Below are positions 1-13,400 of a stretch of DNA of 64,000 nucleotides, one piece after another. A program made the translations under genes and the position numbers. The stretch is from Plasmopara viticola (taxonomy: Eukaryota > Oomycota > Peronosporomycetes > Peronosporales > Peronosporaceae). How positions within the stretch are numbered: the first letter of the stretch is position 1; each line of letters starts with the position of its first letter. The stretch lies in the NCBI GenBank assembly GCA_001695595.3, contig MBPM02000065.1:310001-374000 (forward strand), read 5' to 3'. The notes under the pieces are model-generated. The model saw only the letters and a program-made list of their open reading frames with translations, did no database searches and was not told the DNA's origin.

Positions 1-295
1 CGTCGTCGTCAAACGACGAGCTGTTCATAAACATGGTCTATGCCTGAAGATACCAGTAAATAATCCTCGAACGCGTTTGCTTACAGTGAAAAGCTCAACT
101 ATAACGTCTCGAGAGGATGGGTTACGGAGAATGCAACCGCCAGCCATCTCCACTATTTCAAGCATCTAACCGAAAATACATTCATATGACGCATGTGGAA
201 TGGTAAGTATATACTTACCGCAAGTATCCCCTTTAGCAGGTTTGGGCAAACCGGTAGAATATCGTGACGGCTGCACCAGTCGACAAAAATCATCA
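1..295. other. upstream region of the CID-domain gene
   Basis: No gene is recognised here. A GTAAGT donor-like site near 203 and a TTTAGCAG acceptor-like site near 239 could bound a 5' UTR intron, but no coding exon joins in frame through them. The region most likely holds the promoter and 5' UTR of the gene starting at 296. Confidence 0.35.
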
Positions 296-1960
296 ATGTA
301 CTCGCGTGAAAAACTTGAGCGGTTGTTGCGGCAGGCCAAAGTGACGACGCAGAGCATACAAAAGGTGTCACAGTGGATGCTTACTCATCGTCAGAATCTC
401 AGTGAAATGGTGACGCTCTGGAGCGATCTTGTCCGAGAGGGCAAGGCAGAGCACCAGATCGTGTACCTTTACGTGGCCAATGACGCTATGCAGGTCGGCG
501 TACGCAAGTTTGGGCGCCACATTGCCGCAGCATTTGAGAAGAAACTTGTCGACATATTCCAACTTGTAATGCGGGACGGAGAGGAAAAGGTGAAGCGCTG
601 TGCTATTAAGATTGTGGGCATCTGGAAAGAGCGTGCGGTCGTCTCGCTGCCTTTGCTGGCCATGTTAGAGAACGTATGTGCCGGCAAACCTCCAGTGTAC
701 GTAGTAACACTACAAGTTTCGGATGTGTAGAGTTATATTCTTACAGCTAAGCGGAACTTATTGTGCAGAGAGGAGACTTTTGAGACCGACGAGAAGCTCG
801 AAGAGAGGAAGGCTAAGATTCTGCTGGAAATGACAAGCGATGCGGCTGCGGAGCACGTGTTAGAAGACATGACAGAGGTTGTTGAGTCAAGTGTTACCAC
901 GCAGCTGGCCACACGTCTACAAGACCTAGTGAATGCAACTATCAGCGCTGATATGCTAAGTGACAGAATGTTTCAGCTGGAGTCAAGCATCAGTGTCTTT
1001 CACCATGCGTGTGGAGAGATAGACGAGGAAGAAGAAGCTGATGTCGTTGTGATCGGTGAGGAACACATGAGGAATTTTCCTACTATGGGAGGCATCGCCT
1101 GGAGCAAGATGGACCAGCAGGTGTACGATCTAGATCTCGATAACAGTCGTGGGCATGTCGAGCAGTATCGAATTAATCTTACGAACCAAGCGACAAAACG
1201 TGAATTACTGATAAAAGAGCTTCGAGAACTAGAAAAAAGGGATTTATTTTCATTCTCGTCGATCACGCTAGAAGAAGCAGACCAGCAAGAACGAGCCCTC
1301 GAGAAACTTTATGGATTAGCTTGTGAAGCTGAGGCGGTGGAGCTGAAGCAGCTGGAAGAACAACGCGCTGAATTTCGTGCGAGACAAGAATCAATGGCCG
1401 CTTCCGCTACGGATCCGTTGTATTCTGGGTATAAGCCACCCGAAGAATTGTACCCTTCAACGACTGCAACATCGTCAAGCCATGGACGAAATGACAGTGG
1501 AAACAGTCATCTGGGTTATCGCACGACTTCTCGCGAGTTCGATCGAACACAGCAGCCTACACTCCGCCGCCACAGTAGTGCCTCGATAGTCACAGGTCGT
1601 GACGAAATAAATAACGGATACAGCAATCACCGGTACATCGGACAGAATGATAGATACGACGAATCAAATGACCGATACGGTGTGGACAACTCTGCGACTA
1701 CTAAGCGACCAAAAGTACACCATTCGCACAGTATGGACTTTCAAAATGGACAGTGGCAGCATTTCCGGAGTGGAAATTTGTCAAACCCTTACACTGTCGG
1801 GGAACGAGAACAATCGCCTTTTTCGCCTCGGAATGATCGATATACCACGCGGAGGGACCACTATCAAGCACCGCCGCCGCGTCATGGACGCCGCACGCGA
1901 TGGGATTCCATGCCTGAGGATCGAAACAGCAGCATACACTATGAAGACCGACGATGGTGA
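296..1960 (+). CDS. CID-domain protein, RPRD/Rtt103-like regulator of nuclear pre-mRNA
   Basis: Two exons, 296..696 and 769..1960, joined over a 72-bp intron (GTACGT..GTGCAG, phase 2), giving about 530 residues. Residues 1-130 match the CTD-interacting domain: MYSREKLERLLRQAK, then QSIQKVSQWMLTHR, then VKRCAIKIVGIWKER. CID proteins of this group (yeast Rtt103, human RPRD1) bind the phosphorylated C-terminal domain of RNA polymerase II and act in termination and CTD dephosphorylation; that role is inferred from family. The middle is a charged helical stretch (about 135-350). The tail is Ser/Arg/Tyr-rich, with repeated DRY motifs, and ends EDRRW. The ATG at 296 was chosen because CID domains start almost at the N-terminus and the upstream in-frame extension is not conserved-looking. 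The neighbour at 2198 is convergent. The window also encodes the CTD phosphatase FCP1, a functional relative but not a neighbour. Confidence 0.85.
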
Positions 1961-2197
1961 CTCGCCATTGCACACGTATCGTCCTATTAAAAATACTATA
2001 ATAAGCGTAGCGTAGCAAACTGAACAATTTCAGCTTAATTTTGAAGGCTACACCGCTAGTTTGCCTTGCCAGTGCAAGACAAATTGGTATTCGGTGTTAA
2101 TGGACGTGTGCATTGAACATGAGTGAATGACATAACCAGATTAATAAAAAGAGCGCATAAGTTAGCTTTAAGTCAACATCTCAGAATACACTTTGCG

Positions 2198-3586
2198 TTA
2201 CAACTCCACAATGTCTCCTTCCACTTCTACCAACTCTTGACGAGGTGGTGGAAGAGCTGCACGCATCGGCATTGGACGAGCAAGCATCGGCTGTTCTCGC
2301 GCTTTAGTAAAACTACTCGAGCTGGACAAGTCTACGATCGAAAAAGACTCAACCTTTTCGCCGAACCCAGATAAATCGCTGTGCAACGATGCCTGATCGT
2401 CAGTGTTCGTAGAAGTTTGCGTTACAGGTTCCAGCTTCATCCTCTTCTCTTCGGATTGATCGCTTGAATCCAAATTACGCTGTTGAACTTGACAAGAATT
2501 AGCCTTTTCTTCCGCTTCATCCTCCGATACATCAGACACCTCGCTAACATCAAGCAGCTGCAGACTCGAGGATAACTCACATGCTTCACTACTGGTGGAG
2601 ACATGACGAGGAGATTGGACAACTCCTTTGCCTGCAGCGATCAGTTTGCCAAATGGTGCTTCTCGAGCTTCCTCTTGACGACGTGTGGCTTCACTATCGT
2701 CTTGCCCACCACGCCTTCTTCCAAAAAAACCAATGAATGAGTTAGAGATGGACGACGCGAGGCGATTCATGTGAAAATTAGTAACTTCTCCAACCGAAGG
2801 CGATGCAAAGTACGTGTGGCATGCTCCACAGCGCAGGCAAGCGGTAGCAGGAGGCACATAGCACACCACGAAGCATCCAGGACACTTGACGTGAATGTTG
2901 ACACCCATATCTCGCGCCAAGAAGTTGGTGCTGTCTTGTAAGTCCGTGCTGATCTTGTCCAGAGTAGACCGAATTGTGTAGTCACACTGCACGCACGTAC
3001 GATTATCGCCATCATTTATAAAACCACATCGCGAGCAGAATATTTGCGCCGGTGCTGCCGTTGTCACGAGAGAGTAAAAAGGAAAATGACATTGCGAGCA
3101 CTCCTTAGAAGCTCGTCGATTCACTATACCACTATTTTTCTATCAAATTTACTGTAATACAAAGCCCATATCGTATTCACTTTCAAATTCTTACCATTTA
3201 CCACACTTCCAGCTTCCGTCTACCTGCACATCATGCGTCGGAGGCTTGACTTCTGCTCTACAAACACATTTTCATATCCACCGCAAGTTAGTTGGCTGTT
3301 CTACAAAAACCTGTAAAACTAGCAACTGACGCACCCGCACATTCCACATGAAGAGACGTCTGGTGCGTTTAGAAATGTGCTGCAACCACAGAAGCGTCAA
3401 ATTTTTCGTTGCAATACTCACGTAGCAATGATGTGCTTTGAAAAAGGCTCTTACCACGTAATGCAGGCCACCTGGATATCTACTCCACCCGCCACCATCT
3501 TGTGCTCGATCATTCTGTCAAATTAGCAGTATTAGACGCTTCGAAGTCGCTCTTACTAAGGTAAACGCCGCTACGTACGTCTCCAT
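2198..3586 (-). CDS. zinc-ribbon protein (RanBP2/LSD1-like Cys motifs)
   Basis: The last exon, 2198..3123, is clear and codes for 308 residues. It opens with paired CxxC motifs (ECSQC, FCSRCGF, CVQCDY), then a second cluster (KCPGCFVVC, LRCGACHTYF) resembling LSD1-type zinc ribbons. The remainder is Ser/acidic low-complexity sequence ending GDIVEL. The frame has no ATG at its 5' end, so upstream exons are needed. A 78-bp intron (3124..3201) joins it in phase to an exon ending DGSWKC. Further upstream, 3455..3514 and 3557..3586 (ATG at 3586, METYVAAFTL) have good splice sites. The exon or exons between 3310 and 3202 could not be phased. Function is unknown; metal-binding, protein-interaction or RNA-binding roles are possible. 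The gene is convergent with the CID gene. Confidence 0.6.
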
Positions 3587-4359
3587 TCTGTCTATTTTTT
3601 TCTTGCTGAGAAAAGCAATACGAAAAGAATGACACTAACTAAACTCGCTTAAGTGACTTCAACCACGCATGAAGTTGCCGTTTAAGGTGACGACGGAGCG
3701 CAGCCCACTACTTGCAACTTTTGTGAATGTACGCCAACAAAAACATTACCCCCAACTAACCGCTTTAGATCTCCGTGCGCCAATTAAACAATTTTACATA
3801 TTAATTAGAAAGTAAAGAAGCAGGAAAAGTGCATTTGTTCTTTTACTGTGAAGCTTAAGGAGACAGCGATACAGCTTTTCGAGAAAAAAAAACTTTTGAC
3901 TGACGTACTTGTGTTCGAATAGGTGCGTCTATCAGTGTACATTGAGTATCTATCTGCTAAATTTGATTTTTTTCTTTGGCAAAAGAGCTTGAGTATTTCA
4001 TCTCATGGAAGCGTCCATTTCGGTTCATGCCTGCCGATTCGCAAACGTCGCCTGCACCAGCACTCAAGTCAAAAATGGAGCTGCAACGAGTAGCCGTATT
4101 AAGTCTCGATGAGAAAAAACTTTGAGAGCTTATTTGTGCCTAAACATGCTCATGTTCAGCATGTATATATCAGCTAATTTCACGTTTTCGTCTTTTACGA
4201 AACCATTCGTTGCTTCGATCGAATGAAATTTTGCTTTGTCGTTCTTTAACGGCAAAGCAAGTGGCCTGTCGACGAGCTGTTCGGCTCAAATCACGGGCTA
4301 TTATTCGCCGAAATTTTCAACGACGGTGGAGTGCAAAACTTCTTAAGCACGGGAAAAAG
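3587..4359. other. intergenic, no gene seen
   Basis: AT-rich sequence between the zinc-ribbon gene and the first gypsy fragment. It should hold the promoter of the minus-strand gene. The short ORF at 4210-4461 runs into the repeat and does not resemble a protein. Confidence 0.4.
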
Positions 4360-6566
4360 AGAAAAAACGCATTTAGCGCGACCAGCAACGCGAAGGCAAA
4401 CGACAATCAATGGTTCATTTGGCACCCCTTCCAGCCAGTGAACTCAGGGATCAGACAATAAGCTTTTTTATAGATGTAGCTTCAAAGGCATCATGGTCTT
4501 TCAGACACGGTAGTGTCCGTTGAAACATCCAGCATCCTTCTACGTTTTGACAAACGCTGCTCCAACTACCAGTTTGCAGACCATTCAAGAAGGCTAATGG
4601 CAAATCGTGTGTGCAAAGTCACACTGCGCAGAATATGCACTAAGGCTGATTTGATGGACCAACATTGGTTGAGTTCGCAATAAACAATGCGGCTGACGAA
4701 TTTACAGGATTCGTACTATTTTATGTAAATGAGCTGGATTTGCGCCAAATGTTTGAGTCAAAAATGCTTCGAAGAAAAGAGGGACTGATTCTCTACAAGG
4801 CTTTTTTTTAGACTTTAATTTGTTTCCTTCAGTAACCATCTGCAATAAGTCGGCTAAAAATTTCATGCAGGACAATGCAATTGCATTGGCTAAGATCAAA
4901 AACCATAGATAGATTTAAGAGATGAAGATTAAATATTTGCACTCAAAGGGAATACAGTAATTAATCGATGCTGATGCCAATTGCTCAAAAGATAAGCTCG
5001 GAATTTTCGAATGTCGTTTCGCCAAGTTTTTAGCAATTTTGGAAAGTTATAAAATTGTGTTTTCAAAACGATGTCGACGCACCCAAGATCTATGTGAGGC
5101 TTTCTAAGGGTCTTTGATCCTTGGTACTTAGAGTCGTATGTGAGTCCCAAGGTTTGTCCTCCCGCTCGGCATGATTTATATCGAAAATAAAAGTGGCCGT
5201 ACCGTGGCTGATAATGCCCACATATTAGCCATTAGATTGATAGTATAAGGATGTGCGCTTCAGGCGGTCGGCTAATTCGCAGCTCACGATAAAGAAATCG
5301 ACGAATCAGCGTAGTTTGGACTCCTCGAGCTGGGATTTACTACTTTTGAGTGATGTAGAAACAAGGCTTCATTCAATGCCATGTTGGCTAATCTTTTCGG
5401 TGTTTTTCGTTGAATTTTCACATTATAAATGTCAGCATGGTGATGCCAAAAATTGCTTCGCGATATTGTGGGTGCCTCTTTGTGAGATTTAAGAGACAAG
5501 TTGATTCAATCTGGTAATACTAACGGGAGAAACTACTTAAAGTGACCTTGGCGACGACTTCATTCGCGTGAGCGTCAAATTGATTACAATTGCTGCCAAA
5601 TGTGGCGAGGTCACACAATAGCTTATACAAGAAAGGCAATCAGAAAGATTACATTCTTTCTGTGAACGATCGATCACTATCCTCGGTATTAGAGGGATCG
5701 ATCGACTTGTGCAATTAAAAATACTAATTGTTTCTAATATCCTCCGTTCATCGACCCTAACTTTATACGCAAAAGAGTAAGCTGCAATTTAAAAGATTTT
5801 TTTTATTATTATGATTGGATACTCATTCTTTTGAAACCGGAATGCCAGCTTACACTAGCGGTCGCTGACACTGAAAGATATTACAGAGCAAGCGCCCATG
5901 GTATCACTAGATGTCGCCGATACTATTTCTTACAGGCGATGTCATGACTCATCTGAATTTGCGTACGATAAAATGTAAGCATTATTGTGGGTAAAATCGG
6001 ACATAGCTGACTCAAGCTTTTGCGAAACAAAGCTTGAGTGTGTTTTTATCTTTGAATAGCAGCCGCCAAACAATGTAAAGCACTGCGGAATATACGATGT
6101 ACACACGAAAGCTTCATCTATCAATATAAAGATGAGAAAAGTGATATCACTTTGTCGCGGTAAAGCATTTTCGTGCCAAGGCAATTTTTGTTTATGAATA
6201 GATGCCTTCACTAAAGCTTGTTTCGATCGGCGAAATACAAAGATATATATGCTTCTTTAACTAATTAGCATTGAGAAGCAGCAATATACATTCGAGACCA
6301 ACGCTATACTGTGAATGTTTTTTTGCTACTCTGTAAATATAGCACGTGAACACAGCTATCTACACCCCTCATTTGCAATCGATTATTACTATTATTAAAA
6401 ACTCTGTAATATATTTCGTGTAATAGGACAAGTCGAAGCAACTTGTCCTCCTTGAACTAGACGTCACTTTTAATGCGACAGAAAGTCTTTGATATGTGCA
6501 GAAATTCTGAATCTCGTCTGTGCAGTCCCTGTCGTTGAAAAGGCTCACATTGCTTTCCTGGCAGTG

Positions 6567-6577
6567 GCCATTGCCAA
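6567..6577. repeat. target-site duplication, left
   Basis: The 11-mer gccattgccaa is repeated exactly at 6901-6911 and flanks the SINE-like insertion. The matching place in copy B (about 31660-31700) lacks the insertion. Confidence 0.8.
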
Positions 6578-6900
6578 TGTAATGTAATGTATTACGTTAT
6601 CGCGTTGCCAAGTTATGCACGTGCTAGGCTCAGTCTGGCTAGTCCACGGCATAGAGTGGTGTCCGCATACGTCGGGTCTCGTTCGGCGGGCAGTGCAGCC
6701 AGCACCGAGGTCGTGAGGGTCTTCCGTTATTTCGTTTAGCTCTGACTCGGTAAGAGCGCAGATGGCGCCCGGTGCTGGAGACAGTTGCGTCGAGGGTGAG
6801 ACTCGTTAGAGACCTGCAGATGCCCGAGAGCACCTGCCCGAAGCGCGCGAGCATTTAGCCCCCGCGCTTGGAAGAAGGGCGTCACCCGAACCTTTTCGCT
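6578..6900 (-). mobile_element. SINE-like non-LTR element, full copy
   Basis: A 323-bp insertion into gypsy copy A, bounded by a perfect 11-bp duplication. On its sense (minus) strand it ends in a short tandem tail of ATTAC/ACATT units, the type of 3' end made by target-primed reverse transcription. It shares about 260 bp with the element at 18115-18379. No open reading frame is shared by the two copies, so it is non-coding. No convincing pol III A box was found; the head has GGTTCGGGTGA, weakly like a B box. It may instead be the 3' end of an unseen LINE. Confidence 0.7.
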
Positions 6901-6911
6901 GCCATTGCCAA
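6901..6911. repeat. target-site duplication, right
   Basis: Second copy of gccattgccaa; see the partner at 6567-6577. Confidence 0.8.
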
Positions 6912-7025
6912 GTATACAGTATTTCATACTGTGGACGAGGTTAATCTTGTGTCTTATTCTCCTATTGGGTGTGAGCTTATCAAAAAGTTAATACTGTATT
7001 TTATAATACAAAATGACCGATCTGT

Positions 7026-9659
7026 CCACATCTGATTTCTAAACCAAAAAATAAATTTTTTGGGCATGTCTAGCCAAGGTGTAGCGTCCGCTGCCTATAC
7101 GACTAAAGCCTTTTTTGTCTATAACAAAGAACGTATGTATTTTGTTTGGAAGACTTTTCTTCTTTTGCAACGCTACCTTATAAGTATATTTAAAAACTAT
7201 CTCGGCCAAGGACCTAGCCTCAAGCTGTTGAAAATTTAGTAACTCTGATATGTCCGGCAGTTTCTTCAATCGGAGTGTAGTTTTTGTACTCAGCGATCTA
7301 CAACTATTTCTGTAGACAATGTTCCTTTGTTAAACACGGGGCATTCGTGACACCTAGGATTTTATACTATACTGTATCATTTTTTACACTTAGCAGAGCT
7401 ATGCTACCTGTCTTAAATGCCCATCTGATAGATATGCGACCCATTGCGTCTTCAAAAAGCCAATGTTTCTCACGTGTGGAGCTTTGCTACCCGCAATCGG
7501 TAGCACCCTGCCACCCATCTGAGAAATTAGTCTACCCAGATAATGAGGGCTACTTTTGCGGTTTTGGCAGCAGGAGCTACCAATCGAGCTAAATTACCCG
7601 CTAAAAAAGTTGTAAGGATGTTATCTTGCCTACTTCTACAAAAATGTCAGTAGCTTTGATACCTTTCAGATTTATCTCGGGTGTAAGCTTCCCTAAGCTA
7701 TCTTCAAAAAGTCATAAATACAACGAGGGTAGAAACAAGACTCATCAAAGTCCTGTTTTGCGAAATCGAGCGACAAGTACATGTGACCTTTCCCCGCCAT
7801 TTGATTCAAATTTGTGGATTTCTAGCCATAGTATGCTCAGAACCAAGTTCTGCTTGCCCATATCAAGGTCAAGTAATACCCATTTACTGTCAAAATACAA
7901 ATCGTCACAGTCAGATCTACTTATATCTTACAGACATTTAAATCCGATCCGTTAGCCAAACGAATCGAGATTGACTGCTTTATGTTGGTCTCATTTATAA
8001 TGTCAGTTAGACCAACTTTATTGACCGCAAAATCTTAAAGGTCCACGATATTTCCGACGCACTAAAGTCTGCAAGAACAAGTATGCGAGTACAACACCTG
8101 ATCATTCTCCCTAACATTGATTATGTCCTCAGGAGCCTTATTCACATGCTCATGATTTTTATGTTGTCTTGTGCGAATTCTGCCGGCTTTCAAGCGACAC
8201 GAAGGTCCAATTTAATTACATCTTCGCAACACACACGCACCATAAGTCCTAATTAACCATAGCAAAAATCAGTTGCTGCTGTGCTCGACAAAAGAAAGGC
8301 CCCTTGGGCAGAGACCAAAAATTGTGAGTTTGATAGCATCAATATTCTGGGTCCTATACGGCGAGTAATTGTCCATCTAGGGCATTCCGAAAGGGTTGTC
8401 GATCCAGGGTATTCCGGAAGGGTTGATCTTTTTTGTAACTGTTCCCCTTTAGAAGAGCGACTTTAATCGCCTCTTCAATTGGTGTGGCCTGCGCTCTAAA
8501 CATATAAGTGATAGGCAGGCCTATTCTTCGTCCAATTTTGAGCACGCATACCTTGATTAGTTTGAGTAATGGATATTTATGACGAAAGCCGTTGGTTTCT
8601 TAACCCCGAGCTCATGCTCTTCTTGCATTTCAAAAAAAGTACGTGAGCGAAGAGCGCCAAGAGGAATGTTCCTCAAAAATGAGTTTAAAAAGGTACAAAG
8701 CACTACAGTGTTTAAGGATTGGTCTCATCTAGAGAGAGAGCATCATGCGCCTGTAATCATGTGGAATCCCATGATCATCCCATTGTCTCAATTCGAATAA
8801 AACGCTTTTTTATTAGAAGAGAAACCTTGAAGCTTGACCGTTCTGGACCCCATGCCAGGCTCTGCTCTGGAGGCTGCTCCGAAACATCGACGTTGCTCTT
8901 GGAGCTTGGGTGTCATGACACATTCCAGCCGCTAGACAGCAGGAGGTGCTGCAAACGCAGTTGCAGCTTTTTACGCCAATAAATCGTCCGAGTGACGCGA
9001 GATGCTTGTCTGGCCTACGTGGAAATTTATTTTATTATGTTGGAGCCTTTGCGAGGTATCAATTGGTCTATCTATCGGCGTGGGCGTAAACGTTTTGACG
9101 TTTTGATAAGTACGACTAAGGGGAACGAGGCGTTGCATAAAGAAGGCTTGTGAGAAAAAATAACGCACGCCTCTTCTTTGAAGACCAAACTTAAATGTCC
9201 TCAGACTCGACGTGTGCACGAAATTGCAGTCTATCAACTCTTATGGGAATAAGATTATTTTCCTTTTCTACTCGGACCTTCAATTCTATAAATTCACTAT
9301 GTTCAACACTGCAATTAAGATAAAATATGTTTTTTTCGAATTATTAGTTTATTTGGATTTTCAAGCCAATATCCTGCCGTGCCCAACCTAGACACGACCA
9401 TGACGTGAAATTGGAAGCCGTTTTTTACCACAAAAGCTCGGCTTTATGTAGCAACCGATTTCAAATCCTGTTATTAATCTTTGCACAACAAAATTTGAAT
9501 ATTGAATAGTCTTTCGTTACATATGTTCAAGGAGTTTTAAATTATGGTGCTACTGGTGAATCAGTATTTTTTCTATGCGTATAATTTACCTATATCGACT
9601 GTGTAGAAAAGTTTAATTTGTGTAGCATCATAATTAGACAGTAGATTTGATCCACTATG
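7026..9659. other. repeat-rich DNA, nothing recognised
   Basis: AT-rich sequence with only short ORFs. None carries a motif I can name. Several read like broken coding sequence in shifting frames, which fits decayed transposon DNA, but I could not assign a family. Confidence 0.3.
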
Positions 9660-10450
9660 ACTACATAACGATTACTAGAAAAAAGATTGCAGGGGATGAA
9701 CCGACCAGTTACATTCGATTTGCAGCTAGTTTATGTGAATCGGAGATGCTGCGATCTACTCGCGTATTATCAGCGATCTACAAATCGGATTCGCAGTTTA
9801 TGACAAGGTGATAAAGTGATGTGATCAAATGTGACGACTGGAATTTACCAATTGAACGTATCTACTTTATCAATAAATCTGTTCATCTCCGCCCTATAAT
9901 TCATGGCGTTTTCGGTCTTTTCATGAGAGGCTTTTTGCATGACTAGTGGGTCAGACGACAAGACAAACCTTTAAAATGGTGAGCCCATGGGTGATGAGGC
10001 AGCTTCAACAATATTCTTATCAGCCTTAACCTATAGCAGCCTTAATCGTGCGAAGATCTGGGTGAGTGCTTAACGATGAGCACGCAGCGCATCTCATCAA
10101 GATTACCGCCCAAAGGTGGAGATTTTCACAGACCATTCAACACAGTAAAACCACCAAACGATGTTGAAGTTAGCGTGCTTTCCCGCAGCGATTAAATGGG
10201 AGGCTCTGCATAAGCCTTTCGAGTTTGACCGGATTTCTGGCGTGATAACGTTTCAAGGTCTGCTGCCCACGACATAAGTACACTATTTGTGGAAAAACCT
10301 TGAATGGATGCGCAGCCTTTGCTCATGCCATCATAGCCGTGGCTTATCACAATGGCAAAGAGCTTAAAAGTAGTGAATTTTGAGGCACTTCAAAAGTCGA
10401 AAGAACCTTCATAAGAGTTAACTTGTTCATTCGAAGTGTCCCGGCCGGTA
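9660..10450 (+). pseudogene. possible MULE transposase remnant (SWIM-like finger)
   Basis: Around 10268-10385 one frame gives CPRHKYTICGKTLNGC followed by AFAHAIIAVAYHNGKEL. This is the spacing of a SWIM zinc finger (CxC..CxH), normally found at the C-terminus of MuDR-family transposases. The rest of the stretch is broken by stops. The call rests on one short motif. Confidence 0.25.
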
Positions 10451-13400
10451 GCCTCTTTTTTTGGCTGTCGGGTTGTTGCTGCGATTCTTTCAGAAATCCA
10501 CGAAAGTTCGTCGTTTTTCGCTTATTAACGTAAAATCATTGAGTCTCAGTGGCGAAAGATGCAACAGATTATTTTACAAAACCGAGGTTTCGTAATGAAG
10601 GCTGAAATTCCGTTGAAAGGAGTTGATAAAATGTATCTCCTGGTTCACGACGGTCATTTTATCGGCATATATATCGATTTGCATGTTTAGAAATACTGAA
10701 GGATACCGTTAGAGATAGTTCCTGCCTTAAATTGCACAGTAAGAATAAGCGCTAATAAAATTATAGACAGGACCAAAATACTACAAACTAGACAGTTTGA
10801 TTTAAATCGTGTTAGCTTAAGAACAGTCTTGGAACCGCATCTAATTGCACGCGTCGATCCCCTTGAGATCAAAGTGAAAAGCGATCTCGAACTGGAATAT
10901 CGTGTATTTTCCTGCATGCCGCATCGTGCAAGATGTACGGTGTAATCCGGTCACAAAGTTTGCAGGCTGAAGACCTGACTGACATTGTTCGATAGCCAAG
11001 TAGTGACTTCTCATTTCATATTAATATCTTGTAGAACAATTGACCTTTATCCCTCTTATTAAACTATCTTTCCACATCCTTAATCTTATTCGATTTCAGG
11101 AAATACCACACGAAATAATTAGAGCGGCTGAGTATTATTTCGCCAAATTCTAGAAAGGAGTAGCGCTGAATTGTTTTAGCAATTTTGTCGGACACAGAAA
11201 AGCGAGCGCGAACCCCTTAGGGCGATTTTGTAGTCGCTTGAGCTGTTTGTACGTAGACGGACCACTTGAAGGCGTGACCAAGGGCATTTTGTAGGAATCA
11301 TCGAAACTACAAAAGAAGAAAAGTTTGTAGCCAAGTTTTCCCGTAAACGGCATGTGAAGAAACAACTTTTGCCGGACTCGAGTAATTCATTGTAAGCATT
11401 GCTTCGAAGAGAACGAAAAGGCATATGCTACAAAAATTTTCTACGTACATCATTTTTTCGCAGACTTAAAGTAAGCTAATTTCAAAGTACGACACAATTA
11501 CTTAAAAAAGACGGCTGCAAGTAGCACGTTGTGCCAACTTTATGTCATAACCCCATGTTAGGTGTGATCGGCGATCGTTTCAAAAGCGATAAAAAAGAGT
11601 TGTCGTCGAATTGCTCAGCGCGAGCAACGAGTGGAGAAAGGATTTGTTGTGTAGCTTAGCAACTGCCTACGTAGTGACGACACCCTAGAAAGTGGAGCTG
11701 TTACCGATACAGCTTAATACCGGAGTCACTAGAGATATGACCGATAAGAGTAAGCGATAGGAGGGCTCTTGACGATCGAGCTGTACGTACTGGAGTGGCG
11801 CCGGGCAAAATTGATTACGGTGCCAAGAACACCGGATCCGCCAACCTGTCGAGAATAGCTTAAGCGATACGGTCCAAATCCATTCAAATCCCATAACATG
11901 GGGCCTGATTCATGTCTGATGGATCCTAGGTTTACGTATTCCACCTTTAAACTACTCCTTGTTTACTTCCGACGATTCGTGCCTTAGGCTTCCTTAGAGA
12001 CCGCTCAAAGAATTGTATCTCTTGTGGCGGAGTATTTCTCGCAAAACTTGGAAAGCCCTTGAAAGAAGCGACACAGCTGCTTTGCATTACACGTTGTTGG
12101 GGACTCCAAACCTTTAGTAGTTCTTGACTTGATGCTGCTTGCTAATTTGGTTGGGTATGTCTCTACGAGACATAGACCTGTTTAGGCACCAACTCAAGGA
12201 TCCAAACGGCGAAACATATACGTAATTGATCAGGTCGGCTACTGTGCGAGGTAGTTTTTACCCGTGCCTTGCTTAGGCAGCCTTTTCTGTATAAAACTTG
12301 ACTGCTTTCAGTAGCAGGTGCAAAGTCAACAGATGTCCGGATAGACTCAACCATCTATGTGGATTCTTAGGTTTGTAGCGTTTGGCGCAAAAATCCTTCC
12401 AGCAACAGTCACACCGGACCGGCGATTTGCGATGTCCAAATAGGTTTCATCTTTATTTAATAGTTAAGCGTCTTCCTTCTCACTTTTATCTGCCAATCCT
12501 ACGATATTTGGAAAAAGGTAGTTTTCTTGTTGCCTCTCAAGCAAATTTACAAATGTGGTCTAAGCGGGAAGAAGCTTTAGTATTCGAATCCAGCCACCAT
12601 GGACGAATTGGTTTAAGTCTGTGAGCTTACATTTCGTTCCTCATCCTCGTGGGTAAAATTTAGCTCACCCCAAAGCATGACCAAAATTTCGTGGAATAAA
12701 TTCAAAGCGTCTTCCACCACAGGCAGCTGAGCCAAAGCTAATTAAACGACTGTCGTGATCACTTTGCAGCAAAAAAACGCACAGCTTACAAACGAATACT
12801 TTGGCATCAATGAAAAAACTTCATTAGTCAACGCACGCAATAACATAAGTGCTCCAGCCTACTGTAGTTTGAGAGTACCGAAGAAAGTCACCCGCGCCTC
12901 ACATCTGTATGAGAAACACCACCTCCTGCGCGACTGAATGCATAAACTTGAGGTTGCTGTCAGGGATGGCCCTAACAGTCAAGCCGCGCCGTCTTGGCGG
13001 TGCTTTCAGATCATTATAGTCTTGAGGCAAATGTATTTCTTTTGACTTTATCACCTTGTGCGATCAACCGCTGCCTGCTACATGAAGACATGAAGTGCAA
13101 CGAGCAGAGTTGTGGTTTTCAAGAAGTAGGGCATGGACAAGGTCAAGCTTCTATGACGAAAGGCGAACGCTGATTGCAATAGGGGTGGGCGCTCAGCTGG
13201 AACATCGTTTAGTCCTCATGATGGTGTGTGGTTAATACACACCATCGCATTCGGGAATAAAATCCGGTTGAAACTCCATGCACCGTTCATGACTCATCTT
13301 GCTGCATAGTATAGCAGCGGAAGAGCGTTCGCTTAACATGCGAGTAGTACAGATGTCTATAATTTTTTTCCAAAATCTGTGTAAGATAGTGGTCATTACC

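Larger units (their letters stand above)
4360..7025 (+). mobile_element. Ty3/gypsy fragment, copy A (integrase end plus probable 3' LTR)
   Basis: The plus strand near 4656-4745 reads PTLVEFAINNAADEFTGF then FYVNE, the conserved C-terminal part of Ty3/gypsy integrase cores. Upstream, shifted by a frame, 4540-4650 reads like the preceding integrase helix (ADHSRRLMANRV). Near 4835-4900 a third frame gives NFMQDNAIALAKIKNHR. The rest, to about 7022, is non-coding and is probably 3' flank plus LTR. The whole segment is repeated in inverted orientation at 31545-33870. It is full of stops and frameshifts and is not functional. The SINE-like element at 6578-6900 is inserted in it. Confidence 0.7.

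Noticed and set aside
5942..6211. 89-codon ORF repeated at 32066-32308 and so apparently conserved
   Set aside because: The conservation comes from the duplicated gypsy fragment; it lies in the probable LTR and has no known motif.
6578..6900. Coding exon suggested by ORFs 6639-6854 and 6736-6927
   Set aside because: The second copy at 18115-18379 does not keep the frame, so the similarity is at DNA level only.
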